Origin: Chlorobiaceae bacterium
GTDB taxonomy: Bacteria > Bacteroidota > Chlorobiia > Chlorobiales > Chlorobiaceae
Assembly (NCBI GenBank): GCA_013334565.1
Contig: JAAXXI010000001.1
Coordinates: 1 to 64,000 of the forward strand
Direction: 5' to 3'
DNA length: 64,000 nt
The notes under the pieces: generated by a model
What the model was told of the DNA's origin: nothing
Seen by the model: only the letters and a program-made list of their open reading frames with translations
The model's database searches: none
Part shown: in pieces, positions 1 to 8,836 of the stretch
Position numbering within the stretch: the stretch's first letter is position 1
How the letters are laid out: every line of letters begins with the position of its first letter
Position numbers and translations under genes: made by a program

Positions 1-1
1 T

Positions 2-610
2 TTTTCTGTCTTCCTGCATGAATTCAGTCTCGAAGAATACGCACCCAACCTGCTTCTGTACGATCCGTCCACCGAAGCCCAGACCAACTTCGATGTCCAC
101 AAGGGCTTGACAACATCGTGGAAAGGCTGCGATGTCCTTATTGTGGATTACCTGCCTTCGGCGCTGCCGACAGAAGACGGCACCCTCAAACCAGTGGCAT
201 CGAAAGGCCTTCCGTTCGTCAAAGTCAGGATCAGCTCCGACGGCCGGCAAGAGGAAGGCTGGGTAGGGGTGACGCTTCCTTCGCAAAAACCCGTTCCGGT
301 AAAAATCGGCAATTTGCTGGTGCTGCTCTGGCCGGGCAATCCGAAGGCCTTCCGTTCGGCCGTAACCCTGCAGGGCGATAACGGCCAGACGCTCATGGCG
401 AACCTCGAAGTGAACAAACCGGTGGGTTTCATGGGCTGGAAACTTTACCAGATGGGGTACGATGAAAAAGCCGGAAGGTTTTCGAAGCTGAGCCTCATCG
501 AAGCGATCAACGACCCCTGGCTGCCTGCCGTTTACCTGGGATTCTTCATGATCATGGCTGCAAACGTCCTGTTTTTCTGGAACGGCATTAAACGCTCAAA
601 CAAAGCATGA
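2..610 (+). CDS. ResB/Ccs1-like cytochrome c biogenesis protein, 3' part
   Basis: The frame is open to the left edge, so the true start lies outside the window; the first internal start-like codon is TTG at 107. The visible 200 or so residues are a periplasmic-type beta-rich stretch followed near the C-terminus by one hydrophobic segment (PAVYLGFFMIMAANVLFF) and a short basic tail. This matches the end of ResB/Ccs1 proteins, which with CcsA deliver and attach haem to apocytochromes c. The stop overlaps the start of the next gene by four bases (ATGA), as expected for a coupled resB-ccsA pair. The family call rests mainly on this neighbour and the general layout. Confidence 0.75.
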   Translation, partial: FSVFLHEFSLEEYAPNLLLYDPSTEAQTNFDVHKGLTTSWKGCDVLIVDYLPSALPTEDGTLKPVASKGLPFVKVRISSDGRQEEGWVGVTLPSQKPVPVKIGNLLVLLWPGNPKAFRSAVTLQGDNGQTLMANLEVNKPVGFMGWKLYQMGYDEKAGRFSKLSLIEAINDPWLPAVYLGFFMIMAANVLFFWNGIKRSNKA

Positions 611-1407
611 TGGCAATAGACTTCACTACCGCGGCAACTGCCGCAATGATCTGCTGGGCCGTCGGGGCCCTGCTCGGAATCGCCGCCGGAAAAGTTCCGG
701 CCCTGAAACTTCCGGGATTCATCCTCTCCATCGTCGGTTCGGCTGTGGTCATCGGCTATATCGCCTGGTACTGGAATTTCCTCGGGCGGCCACCGCTCAG
801 GACGCTTGGCGAAACCAGGCTGTGGTATGCGGCGCTCATCCCTCTTGTAGGCTTCATCGTCGAGTTCCGTTGGAAAATTTCCTGGCTCAAATACTACTGC
901 ATGGGGCTTGCGACTTTTTTCCTCGTGATCAACCTGATGCACCCTGAGGTTTTCGACAAGACCCTCATGCCTGCGCTGCAGAGCCCCTGGTTCGTACCGC
1001 ATGTCGTCGTCTACCTTGTCGGCTACGTGTTTCTTGCTGCCTCATCGACCGCTGCCGCACATAACGTCTATCTCGGATTGCGTTCGAAAACGGCCGAAAC
1101 CGGCAGTATGGTATCGCATTACCTCGCCATTCTCGGCTTCGTCTTCCTCACGTTCGGCCTCATCTTCGGCGCCCTCTGGGCGAAAGAGGCCTGGGGCCAT
1201 TACTGGACCTGGGACCCGAAAGAAACCTGGGCGTTCCTTTCATGGCTGGCCTACCTGGGCTATCTCCATGCCAACAGCTACAAAATCGACAGGGGCAAGC
1301 TGCAGTGGTACCTCGCCCTTTCGTTCATCGTCCTGCTGGTCTGCTGGTTCGGAGTAAACTACCTGCCTTCCGCCCAGAACAGCGTTCATACCTACTCCCA
1401 GAGCTGA
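607..1407 (+). CDS. ccsA: CcsA/ResC-type cytochrome c biogenesis protein
   Basis: A 266-residue, highly hydrophobic protein with about eight membrane segments. It carries the haem-handling tryptophan-rich signature WGHYWTWDPKETW (residues about 198-210) followed by a conserved region with histidine, the hallmark of the CcsA/CcmC/CcmF family. CcsA exports haem and, with ResB, ligates it to CXXCH motifs of cytochromes c on the periplasmic side. The start codon lies in the ATGA overlap with the resB-like gene, so the two are translationally coupled. Length is usual for stand-alone CcsA. A long hairpin follows 70 bases after the stop and probably ends the transcript. Confidence 0.92.
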   Translation: MMAIDFTTAATAAMICWAVGALLGIAAGKVPALKLPGFILSIVGSAVVIGYIAWYWNFLGRPPLRTLGETRLWYAALIPLVGFIVEFRWKISWLKYYCMGLATFFLVINLMHPEVFDKTLMPALQSPWFVPHVVVYLVGYVFLAASSTAAAHNVYLGLRSKTAETGSMVSHYLAILGFVFLTFGLIFGALWAKEAWGHYWTWDPKETWAFLSWLAYLGYLHANSYKIDRGKLQWYLALSFIVLLVCWFGVNYLPSAQNSVHTYSQS

Positions 1408-1477
1408 TCGACAAGTCCTGCACGGTTTTCATCGCAAGAGAAAGCCGTGCAGGGACTTCGCCCCCTTCCAATGAATC

Positions 1478-1540
1478 GGCAAAAAACAGAAAGATCGCCT
1501 CCCCGGATAACCGCTGAAGGCGATTTTACTGTTTTTTGCC
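1478..1540. terminator. Long inverted repeat, likely bidirectional terminator
   Basis: GGCAAAAAACAG (1478-1489) pairs with CTGTTTTTTGCC (1529-1540), and ATCGCCT (1494-1500) pairs with AGGCGAT (1518-1524). The four bases between the two arms pair almost fully, giving about 23 bp around a 17-base loop. The T-run sits in the 3' arm, and the matching A-run in the 5' arm would serve the other strand. It lies just after ccsA. Confidence 0.7.
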
Positions 1541-1682
1541 CTCTCATCTTTCCGTAAATTTCCACTATACAGCTGAATCATTGTGCAATAGGGCGTACCA
1601 AGGAGCCGATCTGTATTCCTGATCTTGTGTTGTTTATTACTCCGGCAACTATAGCTCGCAAATACATTCTGAAGGAAGGTCT

Positions 1683-1770
1683 GTCATTCCGCAATGAAGC
1701 GTAGCGTAGTGAAGAACTCATCTGCTTATAAAACAAAACCGTATGGATTCTTCGCTCCGCTCGGAATGAC
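1683..1770. repeat. Dispersed GTCATTC palindromic repeat
   Basis: The element begins GTCATTCCGC and ends GCTCGGAATGAC, with GAAG/CTTC-rich arms, so it is an imperfect palindrome of about 88 bases. Related copies occur at 50426-50857. The rest of 1408-1893 shows no gene. Confidence 0.6.
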
Positions 1771-1893
1771 AAGAATCAAGATTTTGCCTGAAAGATAGCT
1801 GATACCTTTCATCGCCGGAGCAATAATGAAAATTAACCCATACCGCTCTTCTGCATTCACTGATTTACCGGCAACAATCAACAATTCGATTCA

Positions 1894-3561
1894 ATGAATT
1901 TCCTCGAGGTTCAAACCATGGTATTCCAGGCCCTGGGAGGGCTCGGCCTGTTCATGCTCGGCATGCATTTCCTGTCCGACGGTATCCAGATCCTTGCGGC
2001 AGCCAGGATGAGAACCATCATGGAGCGTCTTGCACGCAACAGGGTTCTCGGACTGCTGAGCGGTGCTTTCGTTACGGCTGTTGTACAGTCGAGCACCCTT
2101 GTGACGGTAATGATCGTGGGATTCGTCAGCAGCAGCATCATTACGCTCGAACAGGCAATCGCACTCATCATGGGGGCGAACATCGGCACAACGGTTACAA
2201 CCATCATAATTTCCCTGCCGATAACCAAGTATGGACTTCCGTTCGCCGGCGTGGCCGCGCTGATCTATGTTTCGTCTCACCACGAAAAAATACGTTACGG
2301 GGCACTGACGGCCATTGGCCTCGGTCTTATCTTTTTCGGGCTCGATCTCATCATTTCCGGCTTTCAACCCATCAGGACCCTGCCCGAAGTGGTATCGTTC
2401 ATCGCCACATTCGACGCCGGCTCGCTCTTCGGTATTATCAAGTGCGTGTTCATGGGGGCGGTCCTGACTGCAATCATACACTCGTCTTCAGCAATGAACG
2501 GTATTGTCATGGGTATGGCCGCTTCCGGCATCCTTGGCTGGCAGACATCTCTCGCAGTCGTTCTCGGGTCCGAAATCGGCACGACCGTCACATCCCTCCT
2601 CGCAGCTTCGACCCTTTCGATCAACGCAAAACGGACAAGCTATGCGCATCTCGGATTCAATCTCATCGGCGCAACTATGGCCATAGCTGCTTTCCCGCTG
2701 CTCTCTACGCTTGTGGCGTTCCTTGTCGGAGGCAATCCCGGCAAGCCGATGGTCGTTGCAGGCATGACCTCCTATCCCCTCGCACCCGTGGCAATCGCAA
2801 CATTCGTTACCAGCTTCAATATCCTCAGCACCTGCATACTGCTTCCTTTCGTCCCCCAGGGCGCCCGACTTCTGAACAGAATAGGCGAAAACAAAACCGA
2901 GGCGGACGATCTTTCCGTACCGAAGTATCTGTTCATGAAAGCACTCGATGAGCCGCAGATGGCACTTACCCTGTTCGAAAAGGAACAGAACCGCTTCCTT
3001 CTTGGACTTACCGGGTTGCTCGACACGATCTGCAGGCCCGGAAACGGCACGCAGGCACCGACAAAACTGCTGTCGGCCCTGGAATCGCTGCACCGGGAAA
3101 TCATTGATTTCGGCGAACGTCTCTGCAGCCGGGAACTCGAGTCTGAAACGGCCTCTCAAGTCATAAATCTGGTTCAGCTCCAGGAGACATCATCCGTGCT
3201 GATGCAACGCTTATGTGCAATCTCCGTGCTTTTCCAGCAGCAGGGCCCCGAAAACGCCGCAATGCAGAAAGCCGCCGCCTGGATAGAGGCGCTCGATGCA
3301 TTGCTGGGTGAAACAGCAGAAGCTATGGAGAGAGGTGACGTCGGGCAATTGAAACTCCTGAAAGAGATGACATCGGACAGGGCCCCGGGTCTGGAGGCCA
3401 TCCGTCAGCGTTACCTTGAGGACGGAGAACATTTCAGCATAAAGGACCGCCAGTTCTTGGTTAAAATTCTGGGACATTTCGAAGGTTGCATCTGGATGCT
3501 CAACATTCTGGCTCAAGCAGGAATGCACAGCACGGGCAGGGACGCTGCAGACAGAACCTGA
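1894..3561 (+). CDS. Na/Pi-cotransporter family protein, copy 1
   Basis: A 555-residue membrane protein of the Na+/phosphate symporter (NptA/PNaS) family with a C-terminal PhoU-like helical domain. The inverted-repeat transport core is visible: QSSTLVTVM at residues 65-73 with GANIGTTVTT just after, and a second repeat with HSSSAMNG followed by GSEIGTTVTS. Residues about 350-550 are soluble and helix-rich, as in PhoU-fused members. The likely role is sodium-coupled uptake of phosphate, or phosphate efflux, across the inner membrane. The start was chosen because the paralogue keeps the same extra N-terminal residues; an ATG at 1918 with a weak GAGG upstream is the alternative. The next gene is a tandem duplicate. 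Confidence 0.87.
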   Translation: MNFLEVQTMVFQALGGLGLFMLGMHFLSDGIQILAAARMRTIMERLARNRVLGLLSGAFVTAVVQSSTLVTVMIVGFVSSSIITLEQAIALIMGANIGTTVTTIIISLPITKYGLPFAGVAALIYVSSHHEKIRYGALTAIGLGLIFFGLDLIISGFQPIRTLPEVVSFIATFDAGSLFGIIKCVFMGAVLTAIIHSSSAMNGIVMGMAASGILGWQTSLAVVLGSEIGTTVTSLLAASTLSINAKRTSYAHLGFNLIGATMAIAAFPLLSTLVAFLVGGNPGKPMVVAGMTSYPLAPVAIATFVTSFNILSTCILLPFVPQGARLLNRIGENKTEADDLSVPKYLFMKALDEPQMALTLFEKEQNRFLLGLTGLLDTICRPGNGTQAPTKLLSALESLHREIIDFGERLCSRELESETASQVINLVQLQETSSVLMQRLCAISVLFQQQGPENAAMQKAAAWIEALDALLGETAEAMERGDVGQLKLLKEMTSDRAPGLEAIRQRYLEDGEHFSIKDRQFLVKILGHFEGCIWMLNILAQAGMHSTGRDAADRT

Positions 3562-3836
3562 ACTGCGAACACTGGAAAACGGTCCTGTTTCCCGCGCCGT
3601 ACATGCCGGCATGAATCGTTCAGGCAGCTGTTTTATTACGAAGAAACCGGAAAGGAATGCCCGTACAACACCTTTTTTTTAATAATTATATCGCTATTTT
3701 ACACATCGAGTTGCAACGGGAAACCCGGATTATCCGGACGAATCGTACCGGCCGCTACGATGCTTGAGCTGTACGTATTTTACAGGTTGTCCAGCCTGTT
3801 TCCGGAACTACTATAAAAACAAAACCCTTCCCGGCA

Positions 3837-5519
3837 ATGACCTACTCCCAGATCGAGCTCATGATTTTCCAGGCCCTTGGAGGGCTCGGACTTTTCATGC
3901 TGGGCATGCATTTCATGTCCGACGGCATCCAGGCACTTGCCGCCTCAAGGTTGAGAGCTTTTATGGAGAGGCTGGCAGGCAACAGGATACTTGGGATGCT
4001 GAGCGGAGCCTTTGTCACAGCCGTCGTGCAATCGAGCACGCTGGTAACCGTGATGGTCGTCTGTTTTGTCGCGAGCAGCATCATAAGCCTCGAGCAGGCT
4101 ATAACCCTGATTATCGGCGCAAATATCGGCGATACCATAACAACCATCATCATAGCCCTGCCGGTCACGAAATACGGCCTGCCGCTTGCCGGTATAGCCG
4201 CGCTTGTCTATGTCTATGTCGAACATGAACAGGTGCGTTACGGAGCGATGACTGCCCTGGGGCTCGGGATGGTCTTTTTCGGCCTCAATCTCATCATTTC
4301 AGGATTCGGGCCCATCCGGTCGATGCCCGAAGTGATCTCGCTCATCGAAACATTCGATGCCAACTCGCTTGCCGGTATTCTCAAGTGCGTCCTGATGGGA
4401 GCGGTGCTCACGGCAATCATCCACTCCTCTCCCGCCGTTGACGGTATCGTGATGGGTATGGCCGCATCGGGAATCCTCGGATGGCAGACATCCCTCGCCT
4501 TCGTGCTCGGCTCGGAAATCGGCACGACCTTCACCTCGATCCTTGCCGCAACAAGCCTGTCGGTCAATGCAAAACGGGCAAGCTATGCCCATTTTGCCTA
4601 CAATGTCATCGGTGTCGTGCTTGCGATTGCAGCCTTTCCCTTCCTCTCGTCGATTGTCGCGTTCCTTGTCGGCGGTAATCCGGCAAAACCTGTCGTGATA
4701 GCAGGCGTGACCACGTACCCGCTTGCTCCTGTCGCCATCGCAACATTCGTAACGAGCTTCAATATCCTCAGCACCATCCTGCTCATGCCATTCGTTCCCC
4801 AGGGTGCTCGCCTGCTCAGCCGAATCGGGGCCGGCCAGACAGAAGAGGACGACCTTTCCGTGCCCAGGTTCCTTTACGGAAAAGCCCTCGACGAACCGCA
4901 GATGGCGCTCTCACTCCTCGAAAAAGAACAGAACCGCTTCAGGGCTGCATTCACAGGCTTCCTTGATGCCATCTGCCGTCCCGGAAAAGCAGGGTCCCCC
5001 CGTATTGGAACCCTTCGGCACGCACTCGAAACGCTGCACCGTGAAATCATCGACTTCGGTGAACGCCTGTGCAGCCGGAAAATGGAATCGGCGACAGCTT
5101 CACATGTCATCAACCTGGTCCAGGCCCAGGAAACGGCATCGGCCCTGATGCAGCGGCTTTCAGCTCTTGCGGATCTTTACGGGCAACAGGAGGCGGAAAG
5201 CGTTTCACGGGAAAAAGTCGCTTCATGGATCGAAGCGCTCGACGCTCTGCTCAGCGAAACCGTCGAAGCCCTCGGGCAGCAGGATTTCAGACAGCTGGAA
5301 CTTCTCCGCGAAATGACTTCAGACCGCGGTCCCGGCCTTGAAGCCATGCGCCGCCGTTACCTCGAAGACGGCGACAATTTCACGGTTCGCGACCGCCAGT
5401 TCATGATCAAGGCGCTCGGGCACATCGAGGGGTGCATCTGGTCGCTCAACCGCCTCACGCAGATCGGCGCGTTCATGCAGAAAAACAACGGCGTCAAACT
5501 GGTTGCCGAATCGGCATGA
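3837..5519 (+). CDS. Na/Pi-cotransporter family protein, copy 2
   Basis: A 560-residue paralogue of the preceding gene, colinear along its whole length with the same transport core and PhoU-like tail. At transport-motif positions it differs: GANIGDTITT replaces GANIGTTVTT, and HSSPAVDG replaces HSSSAMNG. A threonine-to-aspartate and a serine-to-proline change in the repeat signatures could alter ion or substrate selectivity. The 275-base spacer from copy 1 is AT-rich and contains a T8 run but no clear gene. The family is well supported; the substrate is inferred. Confidence 0.87.
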   Translation: MTYSQIELMIFQALGGLGLFMLGMHFMSDGIQALAASRLRAFMERLAGNRILGMLSGAFVTAVVQSSTLVTVMVVCFVASSIISLEQAITLIIGANIGDTITTIIIALPVTKYGLPLAGIAALVYVYVEHEQVRYGAMTALGLGMVFFGLNLIISGFGPIRSMPEVISLIETFDANSLAGILKCVLMGAVLTAIIHSSPAVDGIVMGMAASGILGWQTSLAFVLGSEIGTTFTSILAATSLSVNAKRASYAHFAYNVIGVVLAIAAFPFLSSIVAFLVGGNPAKPVVIAGVTTYPLAPVAIATFVTSFNILSTILLMPFVPQGARLLSRIGAGQTEEDDLSVPRFLYGKALDEPQMALSLLEKEQNRFRAAFTGFLDAICRPGKAGSPRIGTLRHALETLHREIIDFGERLCSRKMESATASHVINLVQAQETASALMQRLSALADLYGQQEAESVSREKVASWIEALDALLSETVEALGQQDFRQLELLREMTSDRGPGLEAMRRRYLEDGDNFTVRDRQFMIKALGHIEGCIWSLNRLTQIGAFMQKNNGVKLVAESA

Positions 5520-5960
5520 GCAAAACCTGGGGAAGGTCTCACTTTACGATGCAGAAAGTGACACAAATTCGTTTAATTGTTGTTTTATTAAACTTTATAG
5601 AAATAATAAGTTGAAGCATAAGCAATATTTACAACAAAACGAGCAGACAAGTCTTATTTAGAGCGAACCATCATCTACTCCAAGAATGAAAGACAAAGCT
5701 GTTCGATGCACACGTTATCACTGCAGCTGTCTTTGTCATCTAAAGTGAACTCGATCGGAGTTTCTGTCACTATTTTGGTGAACACCTTACTATAAGCTTG
5801 CAATTTTAGTAGGTGTTCTATATTTCAGGGATTCTATAGCAGGTCAAAAAAGTCATTGTTTGAAAAAAAAATGCTAAAATGTGTTATCTAGTATGCATAC
5901 TTCTTTGATTACGCATACTATACGCCCTTTACCCACCATTAAAACGCAGAGTCTTAAGTT
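5520..5960. other. AT-rich intergenic boundary with hairpins
   Basis: No gene is seen. Composition drops sharply in GC from about 5560. GAACACCTTACTA (5780-5792) and TAGTAGGTGTTC (5807-5818) form a 12-bp stem with one bulged base. A weaker inverted pair lies at 5691-5701 and 5724-5737, and TCACTTT/AAAGTGA pair at 5539-5561. This marks the left edge of the accessory block. Confidence 0.5.
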
Positions 5961-6983
5961 ATGGAACTTAACGAAGCTTTACAGCATTATACTGGCGATG
6001 TTATCTTATACTACGGACGAATATCAAGGGAAGGGTATCACCAATTATCAAATATTCTAGAACAAAAAGTCCTTACAGGTAAAAAATCAAGGGTTTGCCT
6101 TATTCTTGCCACTAATGGAGGAGACCCTGATGCTGGTTACCGAATTGCCAGGGCACTTAATCACTATTACAAAGGCAGTGTAGAAATCCTGATCCCTGAT
6201 GTGTGTAAATCCGCAGGGACATTGATATGCATAGGAGCATCAAAAATTATAATAGGCGATAGAGGTGAGTTAGGCCCCCTTGACGTTCAACTCTCCAAGC
6301 AGAATGAAATGTTTGAAAACATGTCTGGCTTGGTAATTTTCAATTCGCTTACAGACCTGCAAAACAGAGTAATTAATTCCTTTAATGATTATTTGTTTAA
6401 AATTCGGGTCAAAAACCGGATATCAACAAAAATCGCTGCAGACATTGCAGTTGAACTAACGCAAGGATTAATCGCCCCAATAGTTGATAAGCTTGACCCT
6501 ATTACTTTAGGAGAACACCTGCGAGCGATGGCGATTGCCTATGAATACGGAAGGCGTCTCAATGATTTGACTGACTCACTAAACGAAAAATCCTTGGAGT
6601 CTTTATTAAGTGATTATCCGTGTCATAGTTTTGTAATTGACAGAAAAGAGGCCAGAACATTATTTAAAAATGTTGAATGTCCCGATGAGATAACAGGAGT
6701 ATTTTACGAAACAATTAGAGGGGCAATCGCCAAAGGCGCACTATCAGACCAGACCGTAACAGTTATTGAACTCAAAGATTCATCACAAAACAATAACAAG
6801 GGAAACTCGCATGAACAAGATACTACAGGAGAAAACGCCTGCAAGCCCACAGATGGAGCAGAACAGAAAGATGGAGCTCCTGATAGAGAGGCAAACCGAG
6901 AGGGCGAGGTTCATGAGCCAGTTAATGATGAACCAAGCACTAAAGAAACAGGAGAGGGAGTACACGGAAAAAGAGGAGCATAG
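5961..6983 (+). CDS. SDH-type Clp-fold serine proteinase
   Basis: A 340-residue protein of the serine dehydrogenase proteinase (SDH_protease) group in the ClpP/crotonase superfamily. Family features are in order: ATNGGDPDAGYRIAR (residues 50-64), KSAGTL with the presumed nucleophile Ser84, then RGELGPLDVQL (101-111), LGEHLRAMAIAYEYG, and the C-terminal YPCHSFVID. The recognisable domain ends near residue 274. The remaining charged tail overlaps another reading frame and may not be conserved. There is no signal peptide, so a cytoplasmic protease or peptidase is likely, with unknown substrate. AT-rich codon use unlike the flanking core genes suggests transfer. No Shine-Dalgarno is seen before the ATG. 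Confidence 0.82.
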   Translation: MELNEALQHYTGDVILYYGRISREGYHQLSNILEQKVLTGKKSRVCLILATNGGDPDAGYRIARALNHYYKGSVEILIPDVCKSAGTLICIGASKIIIGDRGELGPLDVQLSKQNEMFENMSGLVIFNSLTDLQNRVINSFNDYLFKIRVKNRISTKIAADIAVELTQGLIAPIVDKLDPITLGEHLRAMAIAYEYGRRLNDLTDSLNEKSLESLLSDYPCHSFVIDRKEARTLFKNVECPDEITGVFYETIRGAIAKGALSDQTVTVIELKDSSQNNNKGNSHEQDTTGENACKPTDGAEQKDGAPDREANREGEVHEPVNDEPSTKETGEGVHGKRGA

Positions 6984-7008
6984 CAGCCAGTCATTAAATT
7001 ACTTATAA
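6811..7008 (+). CDS. Small coiled-coil-like protein overlapping the proteinase tail
   Basis: A 65-residue frame in +1 relation to the proteinase gene, overlapping its last 173 bases. It has its own ATG preceded by a good ribosome site, AAGGGA at 6798-6803, seven bases upstream. The product is charged and helix-prone (RKMELLIERQTERARFMSQL), as expected of a small coiled coil. Either this is a real downstream partner gene, in which case the proteinase tail is a by-product of the overlap, or the reverse. The better ribosome site and more protein-like composition favour the small gene. Function unknown. Confidence 0.5.
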   Translation: MNKILQEKTPASPQMEQNRKMELLIERQTERARFMSQLMMNQALKKQEREYTEKEEHSSQSLNYL

Positions 7009-7035
7009 ATAGTTATTTATTTTTTGCAAAGTCAA

Positions 7036-7075
7036 GAGGCTGTCTCAAAAGCGAAACTGAGATAGCCTCTTTTTT
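7036..7075 (+). terminator. Rho-independent terminator-like hairpin
   Basis: GAGGCTGTCTCA pairs with TGAGATAGCCTC around an 11-base loop, followed by TTTTTT. It lies 27 bases after the small overlapping gene. It could instead be a transposon-end remnant, since IS relics begin 50 bases on. Confidence 0.65.
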
Positions 7076-7125
7076 ATTGTCGTTTTGTGTATTTGGAGTC
7101 TCGGAACTTGCCCCGTTTACGGTAA

Positions 7126-7344
7126 TACCTGGATTTGGAAATTCTCCTCAAAAAGCGCTTTATCGAACAGGCCCTTGAAGCTGAAATGGATGAGCATCTC
7201 GGCTATCCAAAACATGCTCCGTTCGGCACAAACAGCGGCAACTAACGAAATGGAAGCGGCAGCAAAACCATAATTGTTGATAACGATCAGCTGGAAATTA
7301 GCCCACCCCGAGACCGTAACAGTGAGTATTCTGGGGAAATTGTA
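7126..7344 (+). pseudogene. N-terminal relic of a second IS256-type transposase
   Basis: One frame reads LLKKRFIEQALEAEMDEHLG, then YPKHAPFGTNSGN, a TAA stop at 7243, RNGSGSKTI, and QLEISPPRDRNSEYSGEIVP. This is the conserved N-terminus of IS256 (mutator) transposases, interrupted by one in-frame stop where serine is usual. Similarity ends near 7344, shortly before the intact IS on the other strand. It is not the same protein as that IS encodes, so it is a relic of an older insertion. Confidence 0.8.
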
Positions 7345-7384
7345 CCACCCGTTCTGCAGCAAAGTGTACCACTGATTCCGGAGG

Positions 7385-8751
7385 AGAGATATTTCCAAAT
7401 GTTGTGTTTGAAAAAATCTAAGCGGCAAGTGTATTCTCTATTCCGTTGATGAATTTTACGCCATTAATAACCTTTGGCAGCTGATGGTGGCCGCGTAACC
7501 GCTTCCAACGAAGCTGTGCCCGTTCTGCAAGTTTGAACACCATGGCCAAGGTCGTCGCCATCGTTCCCTGGCCACGTGTTTTGGCTGTACGCAGGCGCAC
7601 CGTCGAGAATGCCGATTCGATCACGTTGGTGCTCCGGATATGCTGCCAGTGCTCTGCCGGATAGTGGTAGAAGGTAAAGAGCGTGGCTTCGTCCTTCATC
7701 AGGTTTTCAACGGCTTTCGGATACTTGGCCTGATAGCGCTCCTGAAAACGTTGGTAAGCCGATCTGGCATCGGTTTCGGTCTCGGCACGGTAGATATCAT
7801 GAATGAGTGACTTGGCGCTTGGCTGTATGCTCTTTGGCATTTTGTCCAACACGTTGGCTGTCTTATGCACCCAGCATCGCTGGTGTTCAGCGGCAGGGTA
7901 CACCTGACGGATAGCCTTCCAGAATCCGAGGGCTCCGTCGCCTATGCAAAGGTTGGGAGAGGGCATACCCCGCTCCTTGAGGTCACGCAGAATCTCCAGC
8001 CAGGACTCAGCGCTCTCCCGGTAGCCGCCGCTGACGGCAACCAGCTCTTTCTGACCGTCGGGCGTGGCTCCGATAAGAACCAGCACACACAAGCGTCCCT
8101 CGTCAAGTCGCAGGTTAAAATGGATGCCATCTGCCCACAGGTAGCAGTAGCGTGACAGACTGAGATCCCGCTTGTTCCAGGCTTTATGCTCCTCAAGCCA
8201 CAGCTGCTTCATTCGGGTAATAGACGCCGATGAAAAGCCGACGGGAAGCTCGCCGAATAGCTTTTCAAAAGCCGGAATGAAGTCGTTATTGGACAGGCCG
8301 CCAAGATAGAGCAGCGGTACGGCTTCCTCAAGTTTGAGCGTTTTTCTCATGTATCTGGGTATCAATGCACTGACAAAGGGTTTCAGGGTCTCGACGCTTG
8401 AACGGGTCCGCGGTACCCGGACTGAAATCGGACCGGCGCTGGTGGTAATGGATCGTTCCGGCAGATATCCGTTGCGTACCATAGCTGCTTTGCCCTCAGA
8501 GATGGTGATATGCTGGAACTGCTCCACATAGGCTTTGACTTCGGCTTTGACTTCGGCTTCGACGGCTATGGCGATCATCCGTTGTGCTCCGACCCTGACA
8601 ATCTCTTCGATGGTTGGATGCTGGATGCTCGACAAGCCGTTCAACATGCTCAGTTCTGGCTTCATTGGTGTGCTCCTTTTTTGGGCTCTAAGGTAGCACT
8701 TGCCTTTCAGTTACTCAATTCCTCTGAAACACAACTTTTGAAGATAACTCT
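7385..8751 (-). mobile_element. Intact IS256-family insertion sequence
   Basis: Imperfect 25-bp terminal inverted repeats bracket the transposase gene: 7385-7409, starting AGAGATATTTCC, and the complement of 8727-8751, starting AGAGTTATCTTC. Both share AAAxGTTGTGTTT. The element is about 1.37 kb, normal for IS256. The flanking 9-mers TTCCGGAGG and ATACGAAAT do not match, so no target duplication is visible. Relics of two unrelated transposases sit directly outside the two ends. Confidence 0.75.
7418..8665 (-). CDS. IS256-family (mutator) transposase
   Basis: A full-length 415-residue transposase of the IS256/mutator-like DDE family. Recognisable blocks are VRNGYLPERSITTSAGPISV, WADGIHFNLR (first catalytic Asp), CIGDGALGFWKAI (second Asp), HQRCWVHKTANVLDKMPK, and NVIESAFSTVRLRT (catalytic Glu region). 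It cuts and pastes its own element by the terminal repeats. The start has a good ribosome site (AGGAGC). No stop or frameshift is seen, so it may be active. Confidence 0.93.
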   Translation of the reverse strand: MKPELSMLNGLSSIQHPTIEEIVRVGAQRMIAIAVEAEVKAEVKAYVEQFQHITISEGKAAMVRNGYLPERSITTSAGPISVRVPRTRSSVETLKPFVSALIPRYMRKTLKLEEAVPLLYLGGLSNNDFIPAFEKLFGELPVGFSSASITRMKQLWLEEHKAWNKRDLSLSRYCYLWADGIHFNLRLDEGRLCVLVLIGATPDGQKELVAVSGGYRESAESWLEILRDLKERGMPSPNLCIGDGALGFWKAIRQVYPAAEHQRCWVHKTANVLDKMPKSIQPSAKSLIHDIYRAETETDARSAYQRFQERYQAKYPKAVENLMKDEATLFTFYHYPAEHWQHIRSTNVIESAFSTVRLRTAKTRGQGTMATTLAMVFKLAERAQLRWKRLRGHHQLPKVINGVKFINGIENTLAA

Positions 8752-8767
8752 ATACGAAATCGAGGTT

Positions 8768-8836
8768 TCAGAAGCCCTGAACGGCAGTTGCCCCAGATGC
8801 TGTCCGAACCGTTCTGATTGTCAAGTCTCCGCGCAT
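8768..8836 (-). pseudogene. N-terminal relic of an IS1634-like transposase
   Basis: An ATG at 8836 reads MRGDLTIRTVRTASGATAVQ and then a stop at 8768. The pattern TVxTxSGATAVQ is typical of the N-terminus of IS1634/IS4-related transposases. Similarity ends about 25 bases outside the IS256 element, so most of the gene has been lost. Confidence 0.55.

Noticed and set aside
1408-1893. Riboswitch upstream of the Na/Pi transporters
   Set aside because: Only a palindromic repeat and an unrelated hairpin were seen; no known aptamer core could be recognised.
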